Shown here one piece after another: positions 39,910 to 51,810 of a stretch of DNA of 64,000 nt (position 1 is the stretch's first letter; the number at the start of each line of letters is the position of its first letter). Origin of the DNA: Eutreptiella sp. 'Long Island Sound 2002' (Eukaryota > Euglenozoa > Euglenophyceae > Eutreptiales > Eutreptiaceae); the NCBI GenBank assembly GCA_964036045.1, contig OZ038378.1, positions 19,601,348-19,665,347 on the forward strand. The letters run 5' to 3'. The notes under the pieces are model-generated. The model was not told the origin of the DNA. It searched no databases and saw only the letters and a list, made by a program, of their open reading frames with translations. A program made the position numbers and the translations under genes.

Positions 39910-41240
39910 GATCCATAGAGTGATCCGTAGTGTGATCCATAGAGTGATCCATAGAGTGATCCATAGAGTGATCCATGGAGTGATCCGTAGAGTGATCCAT
40001 AGAGTGATCCATAGAGTGATCCATAGAGTTATCCATAGAGTGATCCATAGAGTGATCCATAGAGTGATCCATAGAGTGATCCATAGAGTGATCCATGGAG
40101 TGATCCGTAGAGTGATCCATAGAGTGATCCATAGAGTGATCCATAGAGTGATCCATAGAGTGATCCATGGGTTGATCCATAGCGTGATCCATGGAGTGAT
40201 CAATAGAGTGATCCATAGAGTGATCCATAGAGTGATCCATAGAGGGATCCATAGAGTGATCCATACAGTGATCCGGCCTTACACCACTTTACACGGGCCT
40301 TACACCACTTTACACGGGCCTTACACCGCTTTACACGGGCCTTACACCGCTTTACACGGGCCTTACACCACTTTACACGGGCCTTACACCACTTTACACG
40401 GGCCTTACACCACTTTACACGGGCCTTACACCACTTTACAAGCGCCTTACACCACTTTACACGGGCCTTACACCACTTTACACGGGCCTTCCGCCACTTT
40501 ACACGGGCCTTACACCACTTTACACGGGCCTTACACCACTTTACACGGCCCTTACACCACTTTACACGGGCCTTACACCACTTTACACGGCCCTTACACC
40601 ACTTTACACGGGCCTTACACCACTTTACACGGGCCTTACACCGCTTTACACGGGCCTTACACCACTTTACACGGGCCTTACACCACTTTACACGGGCCTT
40701 ACACCACTTTACACGGGCCTTACACCACTTTGCACGGGCCTTCCCCAACTTTACACGGGCCTTACACCACTTTACACGCGCCTTACACCACTTTACACGG
40801 GCCTTGCACCACTTTACACGGGCCTTACACCACTTTACACGGGCCTTACACCATTTTACACGGGCCTTACACCACTTTACACGGAGCTTACACCACTTTA
40901 CACGGGCCTTACACCACTTTACACGGGCCTTGCACCACTTTGCAGGGGCCTTCCGCCACTTTACACGGGCCTTACACCACTTTACACGGGCCTTACACCA
41001 CTTTACACGGGCCTTACACCACTTTACACGGGCCTGACACCACTTTACACGGACCTTACACCACTTTACACGGGCCTTGCACCACTTTACACGGGCCTTC
41101 CGCCACTTTACACGGGCCTTACACCACTTTACACGGACCTTACACCACTTTACACGGGCCTTACACCACTTTACACGGGCCTTACACCACTTTACACGGG
41201 CCTTAAACCACTTTACACGGGCCTTACACCACTTTACACG
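39910..41240 (+). repeat. A/B dimer 46 (A 30, B 46 units)
   Basis: A is 39910-40274, with CCGTAGTGTG at the start and GAGTTATCC near 40029. B is 40275-41240, a long block. Its first part has two CCGC units and AAGCGCC; a third CCGC unit near 40641 and the CTTCCCCAAC/GGAGCTTAC series suggest fusion of two B types. Confidence 0.91.
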
Positions 41241-41926
41241 GATCCATAGAGTGATCCATAGAGTGATCCATAGAGTGATCCATAGAGTGATCCATAGAGT
41301 GATCCATAGAGTGATCCATGGAGTGATCCGTAGAGTGATCCATAGAGTGATCCATAGAGTGATCCATAGAGTGATCCATAGAGTGATCCATAGAGTGATC
41401 CATAGAGTGCTCCATGGAATGATCTATGGAGTGATCCATAGAGTGATCCATGGAGTGATCCATAGAGTGATCCATAGAGTGATCCATAGAGTGATCCATA
41501 GAGTGATCCATGGAGTGATCCATAGAGTGATCCATAGAGTGATCCATAGAGTGATCCATAGAGTGATCCATAGAGTGATCCATAGAGTGATCCATGGGTT
41601 GATCCATAGCGTGATCCATGGAGTGATCAATAGAGTGATCCATAGAGTGATCCATAGACTGATCCATGGAGTGATCCATAGAGTGATCCATGGAGTGGTC
41701 CATAGAGTGATCCATAGAGTGATCCATACAGTGATCCGGCCTTACACCACTTTACACGGGCCTTACACCACTTTCCACGGGCCTTACACCACTTTACACG
41801 GGCCTTACACCACTTTACACGGGCCTTACACCACTTTGCACGGGCCTTACACCACTTTACACGGGTCTTGCACCACTTTACACGGGCCTTAAACTACTTT
41901 ACACGGGCCTTACACCACTTTACACG
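41241..41926 (+). repeat. A/B dimer 47 (A 41, B 9 units)
   Basis: A is 41241-41737, with GAATGATCTATGGAG near 41417 and GGTCCATAG. B is 41738-41926, a 189-bp variant of the 231-bp form with TTTCCACGGGCC near 41772 and no CCGC unit. Confidence 0.92.
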
Positions 41927-42984
41927 GATCCATAGAGTGATCCGTAGTGTGATCCATAGAGTGATCCATAGAGTGATCCATAGAGTGATCCATGGAGTGA
42001 TCCGTAGAGTGATCCATAGAGTGATCCATAGAGTGATCCATAGAGTGATCCATAGAGTGATCCATAGAGTGATCCATAGAGTGATCCATAGAGTGATCCA
42101 TAGAGTGATCCATGGAGTGATCCGTAGAGTGATCCATAGAGTGATCCATAGAGTGATCCATAGAGTGATCCATAGAGTGATCCATGGGTTGATCCATAGC
42201 GTGATCCATGGAGTGATCAATAGAGTGATCCATAGAGTGATCCATAGAGTGATCCATAGAGGGATCCATAGAGTGATCCATACAGTGATCCGGCCTTACA
42301 CCACTTTACACGGGCCTTACACCACTTTACACGGGCCTTACACCGCTTTACACGGGCCTTACACCGCTTTACACGGGCCTTACACCCCTTTACACGGGCC
42401 TTACACCACTTTACACGGGCCTTACACCACTTTACACGGGCCTTACACCACTTTACAACCGCCTTACACCACTTTACACGGGCCTTACACCACTTTACAC
42501 GGGCCTTCCGCCACTTTACACGGGCCTTACACCACTTTACACGGGCCTTACACCACTTTACACGGCCCTTACACCACTTTACACGGGCCTTACACCACTT
42601 TACACGGGCCTTAAACCACTTTACACGGGCCTTACACCACTTTACACGGGCCTTACACCACTTTACAGGGCCCTTACACCATTTTACACGTGCCTTACAC
42701 CACTTTACACGGGCCTGACACCACTGTAGACGGACCTTACACCACTTTACACGGGCCTTACACCACTTTACACGGGCCTTACACCACTTTACACGGGCCT
42801 TACACCACTTTACACGGGCCTTACACCACTTTACACGGGCCTGACACCACTTTACACGCGCCTTACACCACTTTACACGGGCCTTGCACCACTTTACACG
42901 GGCCTTACACCACTTTACACGGGCCTTACACCATTTTACACGGGCCTTAAACCACTTTACACGGGCCTTACACCACTTTACAAG
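41927..42984 (+). repeat. A/B dimer 48 (A 30, B 33 units)
   Basis: A is 41927-42291 and matches 39910-40274. B is 42292-42984, with two CCGC units, CACCCCTTT near 42385, ACAACCGCC near 42456, the ACGTGCC marker (about 42688), CACTGTAGACGG near 42723 and an AAGGATCC end. Confidence 0.92.
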
Positions 42985-43838
42985 GATCCATAGAGTGATC
43001 CATAGAGTGATCCATAGAGTGATCCATAGAGTGATCCATAGAGTGATCCATAGAGTGATCCATGGAGTGATCCGTAGAGTGATCCATAGAGTGATCCATA
43101 GAGTGATCCATAGAGGGATCCATAGAGTGATCCATAGAGTGATCCATAGAGTGATCCATAGAGTGATCCATGGAGTGATCCATAGAGTGATCCATAGAGT
43201 GATCCATAGAGTGATCCATGGAGTGATCCGTAGAGTGATCCATAGAGTGATCCATAGAGTGATCCATAGAGTGATCCATAGAATGATCCATAGACTGATC
43301 CATAGAGTGATCCATAGAGTGATCCATAGAGTGATCCATAGAGTGATCCATGGGTTGATCCATAGCGTGATCCATGGAGTGATCAATAGAGTGATCCATA
43401 GACTGATCCATGGAGTGATCCATAGAGTGATCCATGGGTTGATCCATAGAGTGATCCATAGAGTGATCCATACAGTGATCCGGCCTTACACCACTTTACA
43501 CGGGCCTTACACCACTTTACACGGGCCTTACACCGCTTTACACGGGCCTTACACCACTTTACACGGGCCTTACACCACTTTACACGGGCCTTACACCACT
43601 TTACACGGGCCTTACACCACTTTGCACGGGCCTTACACCACTTTACACGGGTCGTGCACCACTTTACACGGGCCTTACACCACTTTGCACGGGCCTTCCG
43701 CCACTTTACACGGGCCTTACACCACTTTACACTGGCCTTACACCACTTTACACGGGCCTTACACCACTTTACACGGGCCTTACACCACTTTACACGGGCC
43801 TTAAACCACTTTACACGGGCCTTACACCACTTTACACG
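42985..43838 (+). repeat. A/B dimer 49 (A 41, B 17 units)
   Basis: A is 42985-43481, with GAGGGATCC near 43111, AGAATG then AGACTG near 43282-43297, and a second CATGGGTTG near 43434. B is 43482-43838, with GGGTCGTGCACC near 43649 and CACTGGCC. Confidence 0.92.
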
Positions 43839-44530
43839 GATCCATAGAGTGATCCATAGAGTGATCCATAGAGTGATTCATAGAGTGATCCATAGAGCGA
43901 TCCATAGAGTGATCCATGGAGTGATCCGTAGAGTGATCCATAGAGTGATCCATAGAGTGATCCATAGATTGATCCATAGAGTGATCCATAGAGTGATCCA
44001 TAGAGTGATCCATAGAGTGCTCCATGGAGTGATCCATAGAGTGATCCAGAGAGTGATCCATAGAGTGATCCATGGAGTGATCCATAGAGTGATCCATAGA
44101 GTGATCCATAGAGTGATCCATAGAGTGATCCATAGAGTGATCCATAGAGTGATCCATGGGTTGATCCATAGCGTGATCCATGGAGTGATCAATAGAGTGA
44201 TCCATAGAGTGATCCATAGACTGATCCATAGAGTGCTCCATGGAGTGATCCATAGAGTGATCCATAGTGTGATCCATAGAGTGATCCATACAGTGATCCG
44301 GCCTTTCACCACTTTACACGGGCCTTACACCACTTTACACGGGCCTTACACCGCTTTACACGGGCCTTACACCACTTTACACGGGCCTTACACCACTTTA
44401 CACGGGCCTTACACCACTTTACACGGGCCTTACACCACTTTGCACGGGCCTTACACCACTTTACACGGGTCTTGCACCACTTTACACGGGCCTTAAACCA
44501 CTTTACACGGGCCTTACACCACTTTACACG
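43839..44530 (+). repeat. A/B dimer 50 (A 38, B 11 units)
   Basis: A is 43839-44299, with GATTCATAG near 43877, AGAGCG, AGATTG, CCAGAGAG near 44047, an extra GTGCTCCATGG near 44235 inside the cassette, and CATAGTGTG. B is 44300-44530, the 231-bp form, whose first unit is GGCCTTTCACC. Confidence 0.92.
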
Positions 44531-45642
44531 GATCCATAGAGTGATCCATAGAGTGATCCATAGAGTGATCCATAGAGTGATCCATAGAGTGATCCATAGA
44601 GTGATCCATGGAGTGATCCGTAGAGTGATCCATAGAGTGATCCATAGAGTGATCCATAGAGTGATCCATAGAGTGCTCCATGGAGTGATCCATAGAGTGA
44701 TCCATAGAGTGCTCCATGGAGTGATCCATAGAGTGATCCATAGAGTGATCCATAGAGTGATCCATAGAGTGATCCATAGAGTGATCCATAGAGTGATCCA
44801 TAGAGTGATCCATAGAGTGATCCATAGAGTGATCCATAGAGTGATCCATGGGTTGATCCATAGCGTGATCCATCGAGTGATCAATAGAGTGATCCATAGA
44901 GTGATCCATAGACTGATCCATGGACTGATCCATAGAGTGATCCATGGAGTGATCCATAGAGTGATCCATAGAGTGATCCATACAGTGATCCGGCCTTACA
45001 CCACTTTACACGGGCCTTACACCACTTTACACGGGCCTTACACCGCTTTACACGGGCCTTACACCACTTTACACGGGCCTTACACCACTTTACACGGGCC
45101 TTACACCACTTTGCACGGGCCTTCCCCCACTTTACACGGGCCTTACACCACTTTACACGCGCCTTACACCACTTTACACGGGCCTTGCACCACTTTACAC
45201 GGGCCTTACACCACTTTACACGGGCCTTACACCATTTTACACGGGCCTTACACCACTTTACACGGACCTTACACCACTTTACACGGGCCTTACACCACTT
45301 TACACGGGCCTTGCACCACTTTACAGGGGCCTTCCGCCACTTTACACGGGCCTTACACCACTTTACACGGGCCTTACACCACTTTACACGGGCCTTACAC
45401 CACTTTACACGGACCTTACACCACTTTACACGGGCCTTACACCACTTTACACGGGCCTGACACCACTTTACACGGACCTTACACCACTTTACACGGGCCT
45501 TGCACCACTTTACACGGGCCTTCCGCCACTTTACACGGGCCTTACACCACTTTACACCGGCCTTACACCACTTTACACGGGCCTTACACCACTTTACACG
45601 GGCCTTAAACCACTTTACACGGGCCTTACACCACTTTACACG
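44531..45642 (+). repeat. A/B dimer 51 (A 38, B 31 units)
   Basis: A is 44531-44991, with two GTGCTCCATGG units three units apart (near 44675 and 44711), CATCGAG after CATAGCG, and CATGGACTG. B is 44992-45642, with CTTCCCCCAC, ACAGGGGCCTTCCGCC and CTGACACC. Confidence 0.92.
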
Positions 45643-46463
45643 GATCCATAGAGTGATCCATAGAGTGATCCATAGAGTGATCCATAGAGTGATCCATAGA
45701 GTGATCCATAGAGTGATCCATGGAGTGATCCGTAGAGTGATCCATAGAGTGATCCATAGAGTGATCCATAGAGTGATCCATAGAGTGATCCATAGAGTGA
45801 TCCATAAAGTGATCCATAGAGTGCTCCATGGAGTGATCCATAGAGTGATCCATCGAGTGATCCATAGAGTGATCCATGGAGTGATCCATAGAGTGATCCA
45901 TAGAGTGATCCATAGAGTGATCCATAGAGTGATCCATAGAGTGATCCATGGGTTGATCCATAGAGTGATCCATAAAGTGATCCATAGAGTGCTCCATGGA
46001 GTGATCCATAGAGTGATCCATAGAGTGATCCATAGAGTGATCCATGGAGTGATCCATAGAGTGATCCATAGAGTGATCCATAGAGTGATCCATAGAGTGA
46101 TCCAAAGAGTGATCCATAGAGTGATCCATAGAGTGATCCATAGAGTGATTCATAGAGTGATCCATAAAGTGATCCATAGAGTGATCCATAGAGTGATCCA
46201 TAGAGTGATCCATAGAGTGATCCATAGAGTGATCCATAGAGTGATCCATGGAGTGATCCGTAGAGTGATCCATAGAGTGATCCATAGAGTGATCCATAGA
46301 GTGATCCATAGAGTGATCCATGGGTTGATCCATAGCGTGATCCATGGAGTGATCAATAGAGTGATCCATGGAGTGATCCATAGACTGATCCATGGAGTGA
46401 TCCATAGAGTGAACCATGGAGTGATCCATAGAGGGATCCATAGAGTGATCCATACAGTGATCC
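45643..46463 (+). repeat. Largest uninterrupted A block (68 units)
   Basis: The block repeats internally: CATAAAG then GTGCTCCATGG occurs near 45804-45830 and 45972-45998, 168 bp (14 units) apart. Other markers are CATCGAG near 45851, CCAAAGAG near 46103, GATTCATAG near 46149 and a third CATAAAG near 46163. It has the same design as the A blocks at 49142 and 51002. Confidence 0.93.
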
Positions 46464-47156
46464 GGCCTTACACCACTTTACACGGGCCTTACACCACTTT
46501 ACACGGGCCTTACACCGCTTTACACGGGCCTTACACCACTTTACACGGGCCTTACACCACTTTACACGGGCCTTACACCACTTTACACGGGCCTTACACC
46601 ACTTTACACGGGCCTTACACCACTTTACAAGCGCCTTACACCACTTTACACGGGCCTTACACCACTTTACACTGGCCTTACACCACTTTACACGGGCCTT
46701 ACACCACTTTACACGGGCCTTACACCACTTTACACGGCCCTTGCACCACTTTACACGGGCCTTACACCACTTTACACGGGCCTTACACCACTTTACACGG
46801 GCCTTACACCACTTTACACGGGCCTTACACCACTTTACAGGGCCCTTACACCATTTTACACGTGCCTTACACCACTTTACACGGGCCTGACACCACTGTA
46901 CACGGACCTTACACCACTTTACACGGGCCTTACACCACTTTACACGGGCCTTACACCACTTTACACGGGCCTTACACCACTTTACACGGGCCTTACACCA
47001 CTTTACACGGGCCTGACACCACTTTACACGGACCTTACACCACTTTACACCGGCCTTACACCACTTTACACGGGCCTTACACCACTTTACACGGGCCTTA
47101 CACAATTTTACACGGGCCTTAAACCACTTTACACGGGCCTTACACCACTTTACAAG
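46464..47156 (+). repeat. B block of dimer 52 (33 units)
   Basis: Standard start, AAGCGCC and CACTGGCC units, GGCCCTTGCACC near 46737, the ACGTGCC/CACTGTAC marker (about 46860), an ACAATTTTAC unit near 47102 and an AAGGATCC end. Confidence 0.93.
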
Positions 47157-48121
47157 GATCCATAGAGTGATCCATAGAGTGATCCATAGAGTGATCCATA
47201 GAGTGATCCATAGAGTGATCCATGGAGTGATCCGTAGAGTGATCCATAGAGTGATCCATAGAGTGATCCATAGAGTGATCCATACAGTGATCCATAGAGT
47301 GATCCATAGAGTGATCCATAGAGTGCTCCATGGAGTGATCCATAGAGTGATCCATAGAGTGATCCATAGAGTGATCCATAGAATGATCCATAGAGTGATC
47401 CATAGAGTGATCCATAGAGTGATCTATAGAGTGATCCATAGAGTGATCCATAGAGTGATCCATAGAGTGATCCATGGGTTGATCCATAGCGTGATCCATG
47501 GAGTGATCAATAGAGTGATCCAAGGAGTGATCCATAGACTGATCCATGGAGTGATCCATAGAGTGATCCATGGAGTGATCCATAGAGTGATCCATAGAGT
47601 GATCCATACAGTGATCCGGCCTTACACCACTTTACACGGGCCTTACACCACTTTACACGGGCCTTACACCGCTTTACACGGGCCTTACACCACTTTACAC
47701 GGGCCTTACACCACTTTACACGGGCCTTACACCACTTTACACGGGCCTTACACCACTTTGCACGGGCCTTCCCCCACTTTACACGGGCCTTACACCACTT
47801 TACACGGGCCTTACACCACTTTACACGGGCCTTACACCACTTTACACGCGCCTTACACCACTTTACACGGGCCTTACACCACTTTACACGGGCCTTACAC
47901 CACTTTACACGGGCCTTACACCAATTTACACGGGCCTTACACCACTTTACACGGACCTTACACCACTTTACACGGGCCTTACACCACTTTACACGGGCCT
48001 TGCACCACTTTACACGGGCCTTCCGCCACTTTACACGGGCCTTACACCACTTTACACGGGCCTTACACCACTTTACACGGGCCTTAAACCACTTTACACG
48101 GGCCTTACACCACTTTACACG
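47157..48121 (+). repeat. A/B dimer 53 (A 38, B 24 units)
   Basis: A is 47157-47617, with CATACAG near 47283, ATCTATAG near 47424 and CCAAGGAG near 47520 after ATCAATAG. B is 47618-48121, with CTTCCCCCAC, ACACGCGCC and a CCAATTTAC unit. It is related to dimers at 52903 and 60030. Confidence 0.92.
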
Positions 48122-49141
48122 GATCCATAGAGTGATCCATAGAGTGATCCATAGAGTGATCCATAGAGTGATCCATAGAGTGATCCATAGAGTGATCCAC
48201 GGAGTGATCCATAGAGTGATCCATAGAGTGATCCATAGAGTGATCCATGGAGTGATCCGTAGAGTGATCCATAGAGTGATCCATAGAGTGATCCATAGAG
48301 TGATCCATAGAATGATCCATAGAGTGATCCATAGAGTGATCCATAGAGTGATCCATAGAGTGATCCATAGAGTGATCCATGGGTTGATCCATAGCGTGAT
48401 CCATGGAGTGATCAATAGAGTGATCCATAGACTGATCCATGGAGTCCATCCATAGAGTGATCCATGGAGTGATCCATAGAGTGATCCATAGAGTGATCCA
48501 TACAGTGATCCGGCCTTACACCACTTTACACGGGCCTTACACCACTTTACACGGACCTTACACCACTTTACACGGGCCTTACACCACTTTACACGGGCCT
48601 GACACCACTTTACACGGACCTTACACCACTTTACACGGGCCTTGCACCACTTTACACGGGCCTTCCGCCACTTTACACGGGCCTTACACCACTTTACACG
48701 GGCCTTACACCACTTTACACGGCCCTTACACCACTTTACACGGGCCTTACACCACTTTACACGGGCCTTAAACCACTTTACACGGACCTTACACCACTTT
48801 ACACGGGCCTTACACCACTTTACACGGGCCTTACACCATTTTACACGGGCCTTACACCATTTTACACGGGCCTTAAACCACTTTACACGGACCTTACACC
48901 ACTTTACACGGGCCTTACACCACTTTACACGGGCCTTACACCACTTTACACGGGCCTTACACCACTTTACACGGGCCTTACACCACTTTACACGGGCCTG
49001 ACACCACTTTACACGGACCTTACACCACTTTACACCGGCCTTACACCACTTTACACGGGCCTTACACCACTTTACACGGGCCTTACACCATTTTACACGG
49101 GCCTTAAACCACTTTACACGGGCCTTACACCACTTTACAAG
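48122..49141 (+). repeat. A/B dimer 54, carrying a 1-bp insertion (A 32 units + 6 bp, B 30 units)
   Basis: A is 48122-48511. Near 48444-48452 it reads GAGTCCATCCATAG where GAGTGATCCATAG is expected, one base longer. B is 48512-49141, lacks the CCGC unit, and has ACACGGACC and two CCATTTT units. It ends AAGGATCC but has no ACGTGCC marker. Confidence 0.92.
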
Positions 49142-49620
49142 GATCCATAGAGTGATCCATAGAGTGATCCATAGAGTGATCCATAGAGTGATCCATAGAG
49201 TGATCCATGGAGTGATCCGTAGAGTGATCCATAGAGTGATCCATAGAGTGATCCATAGAGTGATCCATAGAGTGATCCATAGAGTGATCCATAGAGTGAT
49301 CCATAAAGTGATCCATAGAGTGCTCCATGGAGTGATCCATAGAGTGATCCATCGAGTGATCCATAGAGTGATCCATGGAGTGATCCATAGAGTGATCCAT
49401 AGAGTGATCCATAGAGTGATCCATAGAGTGATCCATAGAGTGATCCATGGGTTGATCCATAGAGTGATCCATAAAGTGATCCATAGAGTGCTCCATGGAG
49501 TGATCCATAGAGTGATCCATAGAGTGATCCATAGAGTGATCCATGGAGTGATCCATAGAGTGATCCATAGAGTGATCCATAGAGTGATCCATAGAGTGAT
49601 CCAAAGAGTGATCCATAGAG
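49142..49620 (+). repeat. Left half of an A block split by unique DNA
   Basis: It has 39 units plus 11 bp. It matches 45643-46121 and 51002-51480, including CATAAAG, GTGCTCC, CATCGAG and CCAAAGAG. It breaks off at GATCCATAGAG, position 11 of the 12-bp unit, directly before the island. Confidence 0.93.
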
Positions 49621-49876
49621 GTAGGTAGGTAGGTATCTTCGGGAGCTCGGGATGCCTCCTTTGACATTGCAGGAAGAAGGTCTTACCAAGGGGACGTCCT
49701 GTCCCTCCCACTGCCCTATGTCAGGTGCCTCTTGAGCCGCTCCCGCATGTGCTTGGGAAGGCATTGTCGCGGCCACCCGGTCCATGTGTCCCAGGTGGGA
49801 GGGTGTCCCCAAATGTGTCCATGGGTAGGGCCACATGCCCCCTCCTTTGGGCGGCAGCTCTGGGGGGCTCTGGGGG
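49621..49876. other. Unique G/C-rich island inserted in the satellite
   Basis: This is the only non-satellite sequence in the window, about 256 bp. The left edge is three copies of GTAG followed by GTAT; the right edge is CTCTGGGGGGCTCTGGGGG. It contains CpGs and is much more complex than the flanks. Read on the minus strand it ends in a short TACC-type simple repeat, a possible retroelement-like tail. No terminal inverted repeat was seen. One minus-strand frame is open throughout (about 85 codons), but I recognise no protein family and regard it as probably non-coding. It could be a truncated retroelement, a captured genomic fragment, or older DNA stranded in the array. Confidence 0.85.
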
Positions 49877-50350
49877 TGATCCATAGAGTGATCCATAGAG
49901 TGATCCATAGAGTGATCCATGGGTTGATCCATAGAGTGATCCATAAAGTGATCCATAGAGTGCTCCATGGAGTGATCCATAGAGTGATCCATAGAGTGAT
50001 CCATAGAGTGATCCATAGAGTGATCCATAGAGTGATCCATAGAGTGATCCATAAAGTGATCCATAGAGTGATCCATAGAGTGATCCATAGAGTGATCCAT
50101 AGAGTGATCCATAGAGTGATCCATAGAGTGATCCATGGAGTGATCCGTAGAGTGATCCATAGAGTGATCCATAGAGTGATCCATAGAGTGATCCATAGAG
50201 TGATCCATGGGTTGATCCATAGCGTGATCCATGGAGTGATCAATAGAGTGATCCATGGAGTGATCCATAGACTGATCCATGGAGTGATCCATAGAGTGAA
50301 CCATGGAGTGATCCATAGAGGGATCCATAGAGTGATCCATACAGTGATCC
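49877..50350 (+). repeat. Right half of the split A block
   Basis: It resumes at TGATCC in exact 12-bp phase with the left half. Its first part repeats sequence also found left of the island: CATGGGTTG lies at 49446 on the left and 49918 on the right. A canonical cassette with CATGGAG, CATAGACTG, GAACCATGG and GAGGGATCC follows. Confidence 0.92.
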
Positions 50351-51001
50351 GGCCTTACACCACTTTACACGGGCCTTACACCACTTTACACGGGCCTTAC
50401 ACCGCTTTACACGGGCCTTACACCACTTTACACGGGCCTTACACCACTTTACACGGGCCTTACACCACTTTACACGGGCCTTACACCACTTTACACGGGC
50501 CTTACACCACTTTACAAGCGCCTTACACCACTTTACACGGGCCTTACACCACTTTACACTGGCCTTACACCACTTTACACGGGCCTTACACCACTTTACA
50601 CGGGCCTTACACCACTTTACACGGCCCTTGCACCACTTTACACGGGCCTTACACCACTTTACACGGGCCTTACACCACTTTACACGGGCCTTACACCACT
50701 TTACACGGGCCTTACACCACTTTACAGGGCCCTTACACCATTTTACACGTGCCTTACACCACTTTACACGGGCCTGACACCACTGTACACGGACCTTACA
50801 CCACTTTACACGGGCCTTACACCACTTTACACGGGCCTTACACCACTTTACACGGGCCTTACACCACTTTACACGGACCTTACACCACTTTACACCGGCC
50901 TTACACCACTTTACACGGGCCTTACACCACTTTACACGGGCCTTACACCATTTTACACGGGCCTTAAACCACTTTACACGGGCCTTACACCACTTTACAA
51001 G
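50351..51001 (+). repeat. B block after the split A block (31 units)
   Basis: It matches 46464-47156 over most of its length, including GGCCCTTGCACC and ACGTGCC (about 50748), but is two whole units shorter; the CTGACACC unit that usually precedes the final ACACGGACC is missing. AAGGATCC end. Confidence 0.93.
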
Positions 51002-51810
51002 GATCCATATAGTGATCCATAGAGTGATCCATAGAGTGATCCATAGAGTGATCCATAGAGTGATCCATGGAGTGATCCGTAGAGTGATCCATAGAGTGAT
51101 CCATAGAGTGATCCATAGAGTGATCCATAGAGTGATCCATAGAGTGATCCATAGAGTGATCCATAAAGTGATCCATAGAGTGCTCCATGGAGTGATCCAT
51201 AGAGTGATCCATCGAGTGATCCATAGAGTGATCCATGGAGTGATCCATAGAGTGATCCATAGAGTGATCCATAGAGTGATCCATAGAGTGATCCATAGAG
51301 TGATCCATGGGTTGATCCATAGAGTGATCCATAAAGTGATCCATAGAGTGCTCCATGGAGTGATCCATAGAGTGATCCATAGAGTGATCCATAGAGTGAT
51401 CCATGGAGTGATCCATAGAGTGATCCATAGAGTGATCCATAGAGTGATCCATAGAGTGATCCAAAGAGTGATCCATAGAGTGATCCATAGAGTGATCCAT
51501 AGAGTGATCCATAGAGTGATCCATAAAGTGATCCATAGAGTGATCCATAGAGTGATCCATAGAGTGATCCATAGAGTGATCCATAGAGTGATCCACGGAG
51601 TGATCCGTAGAGTGATCCATAGAGTGATCCATAGAGTGATCCATAGAGTGATCCATAGAGTGATCCATGGGTTGATCCATAGCGTGATCCATGGAGTGAT
51701 CAATAGAGTGATCCATGGGGTGATCCATAGACTGATCCATGGAGTGATCCATAGAGTGAACCATGGAGTGATCCATAGAGGGATCCATAGAGTGATCCAT
51801 ACAGTGATCC
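51002..51810 (+). repeat. Expanded A block (67 units)
   Basis: It opens CATATAG. Two CATAAAG-GTGCTCCATGG modules lie 168 bp apart, with CATCGAG, CCAAAGAG, a third CATAAAG, CCACGGAG near 51593 and CATGGGGTG in the cassette. It serves as the island-free comparator for the block at 49142. Confidence 0.93.

Noticed and set aside
49621-49876. Splice donor-like GGTAAG on the minus strand of the island, suggesting a captured exon
   Set aside because: A single short motif with no acceptor, no recognised protein and satellite on both sides is not enough.
49790-49876. G-quadruplex in the island's G-runs
   Set aside because: G-runs are present, but four suitably spaced runs need a long loop; it is too weak without a folding prediction.
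49621-49876. CR1 or other named retroelement
   Set aside because: No diagnostic 3' end or conserved protein segment was recognised; the simple-repeat edge alone does not identify a family.
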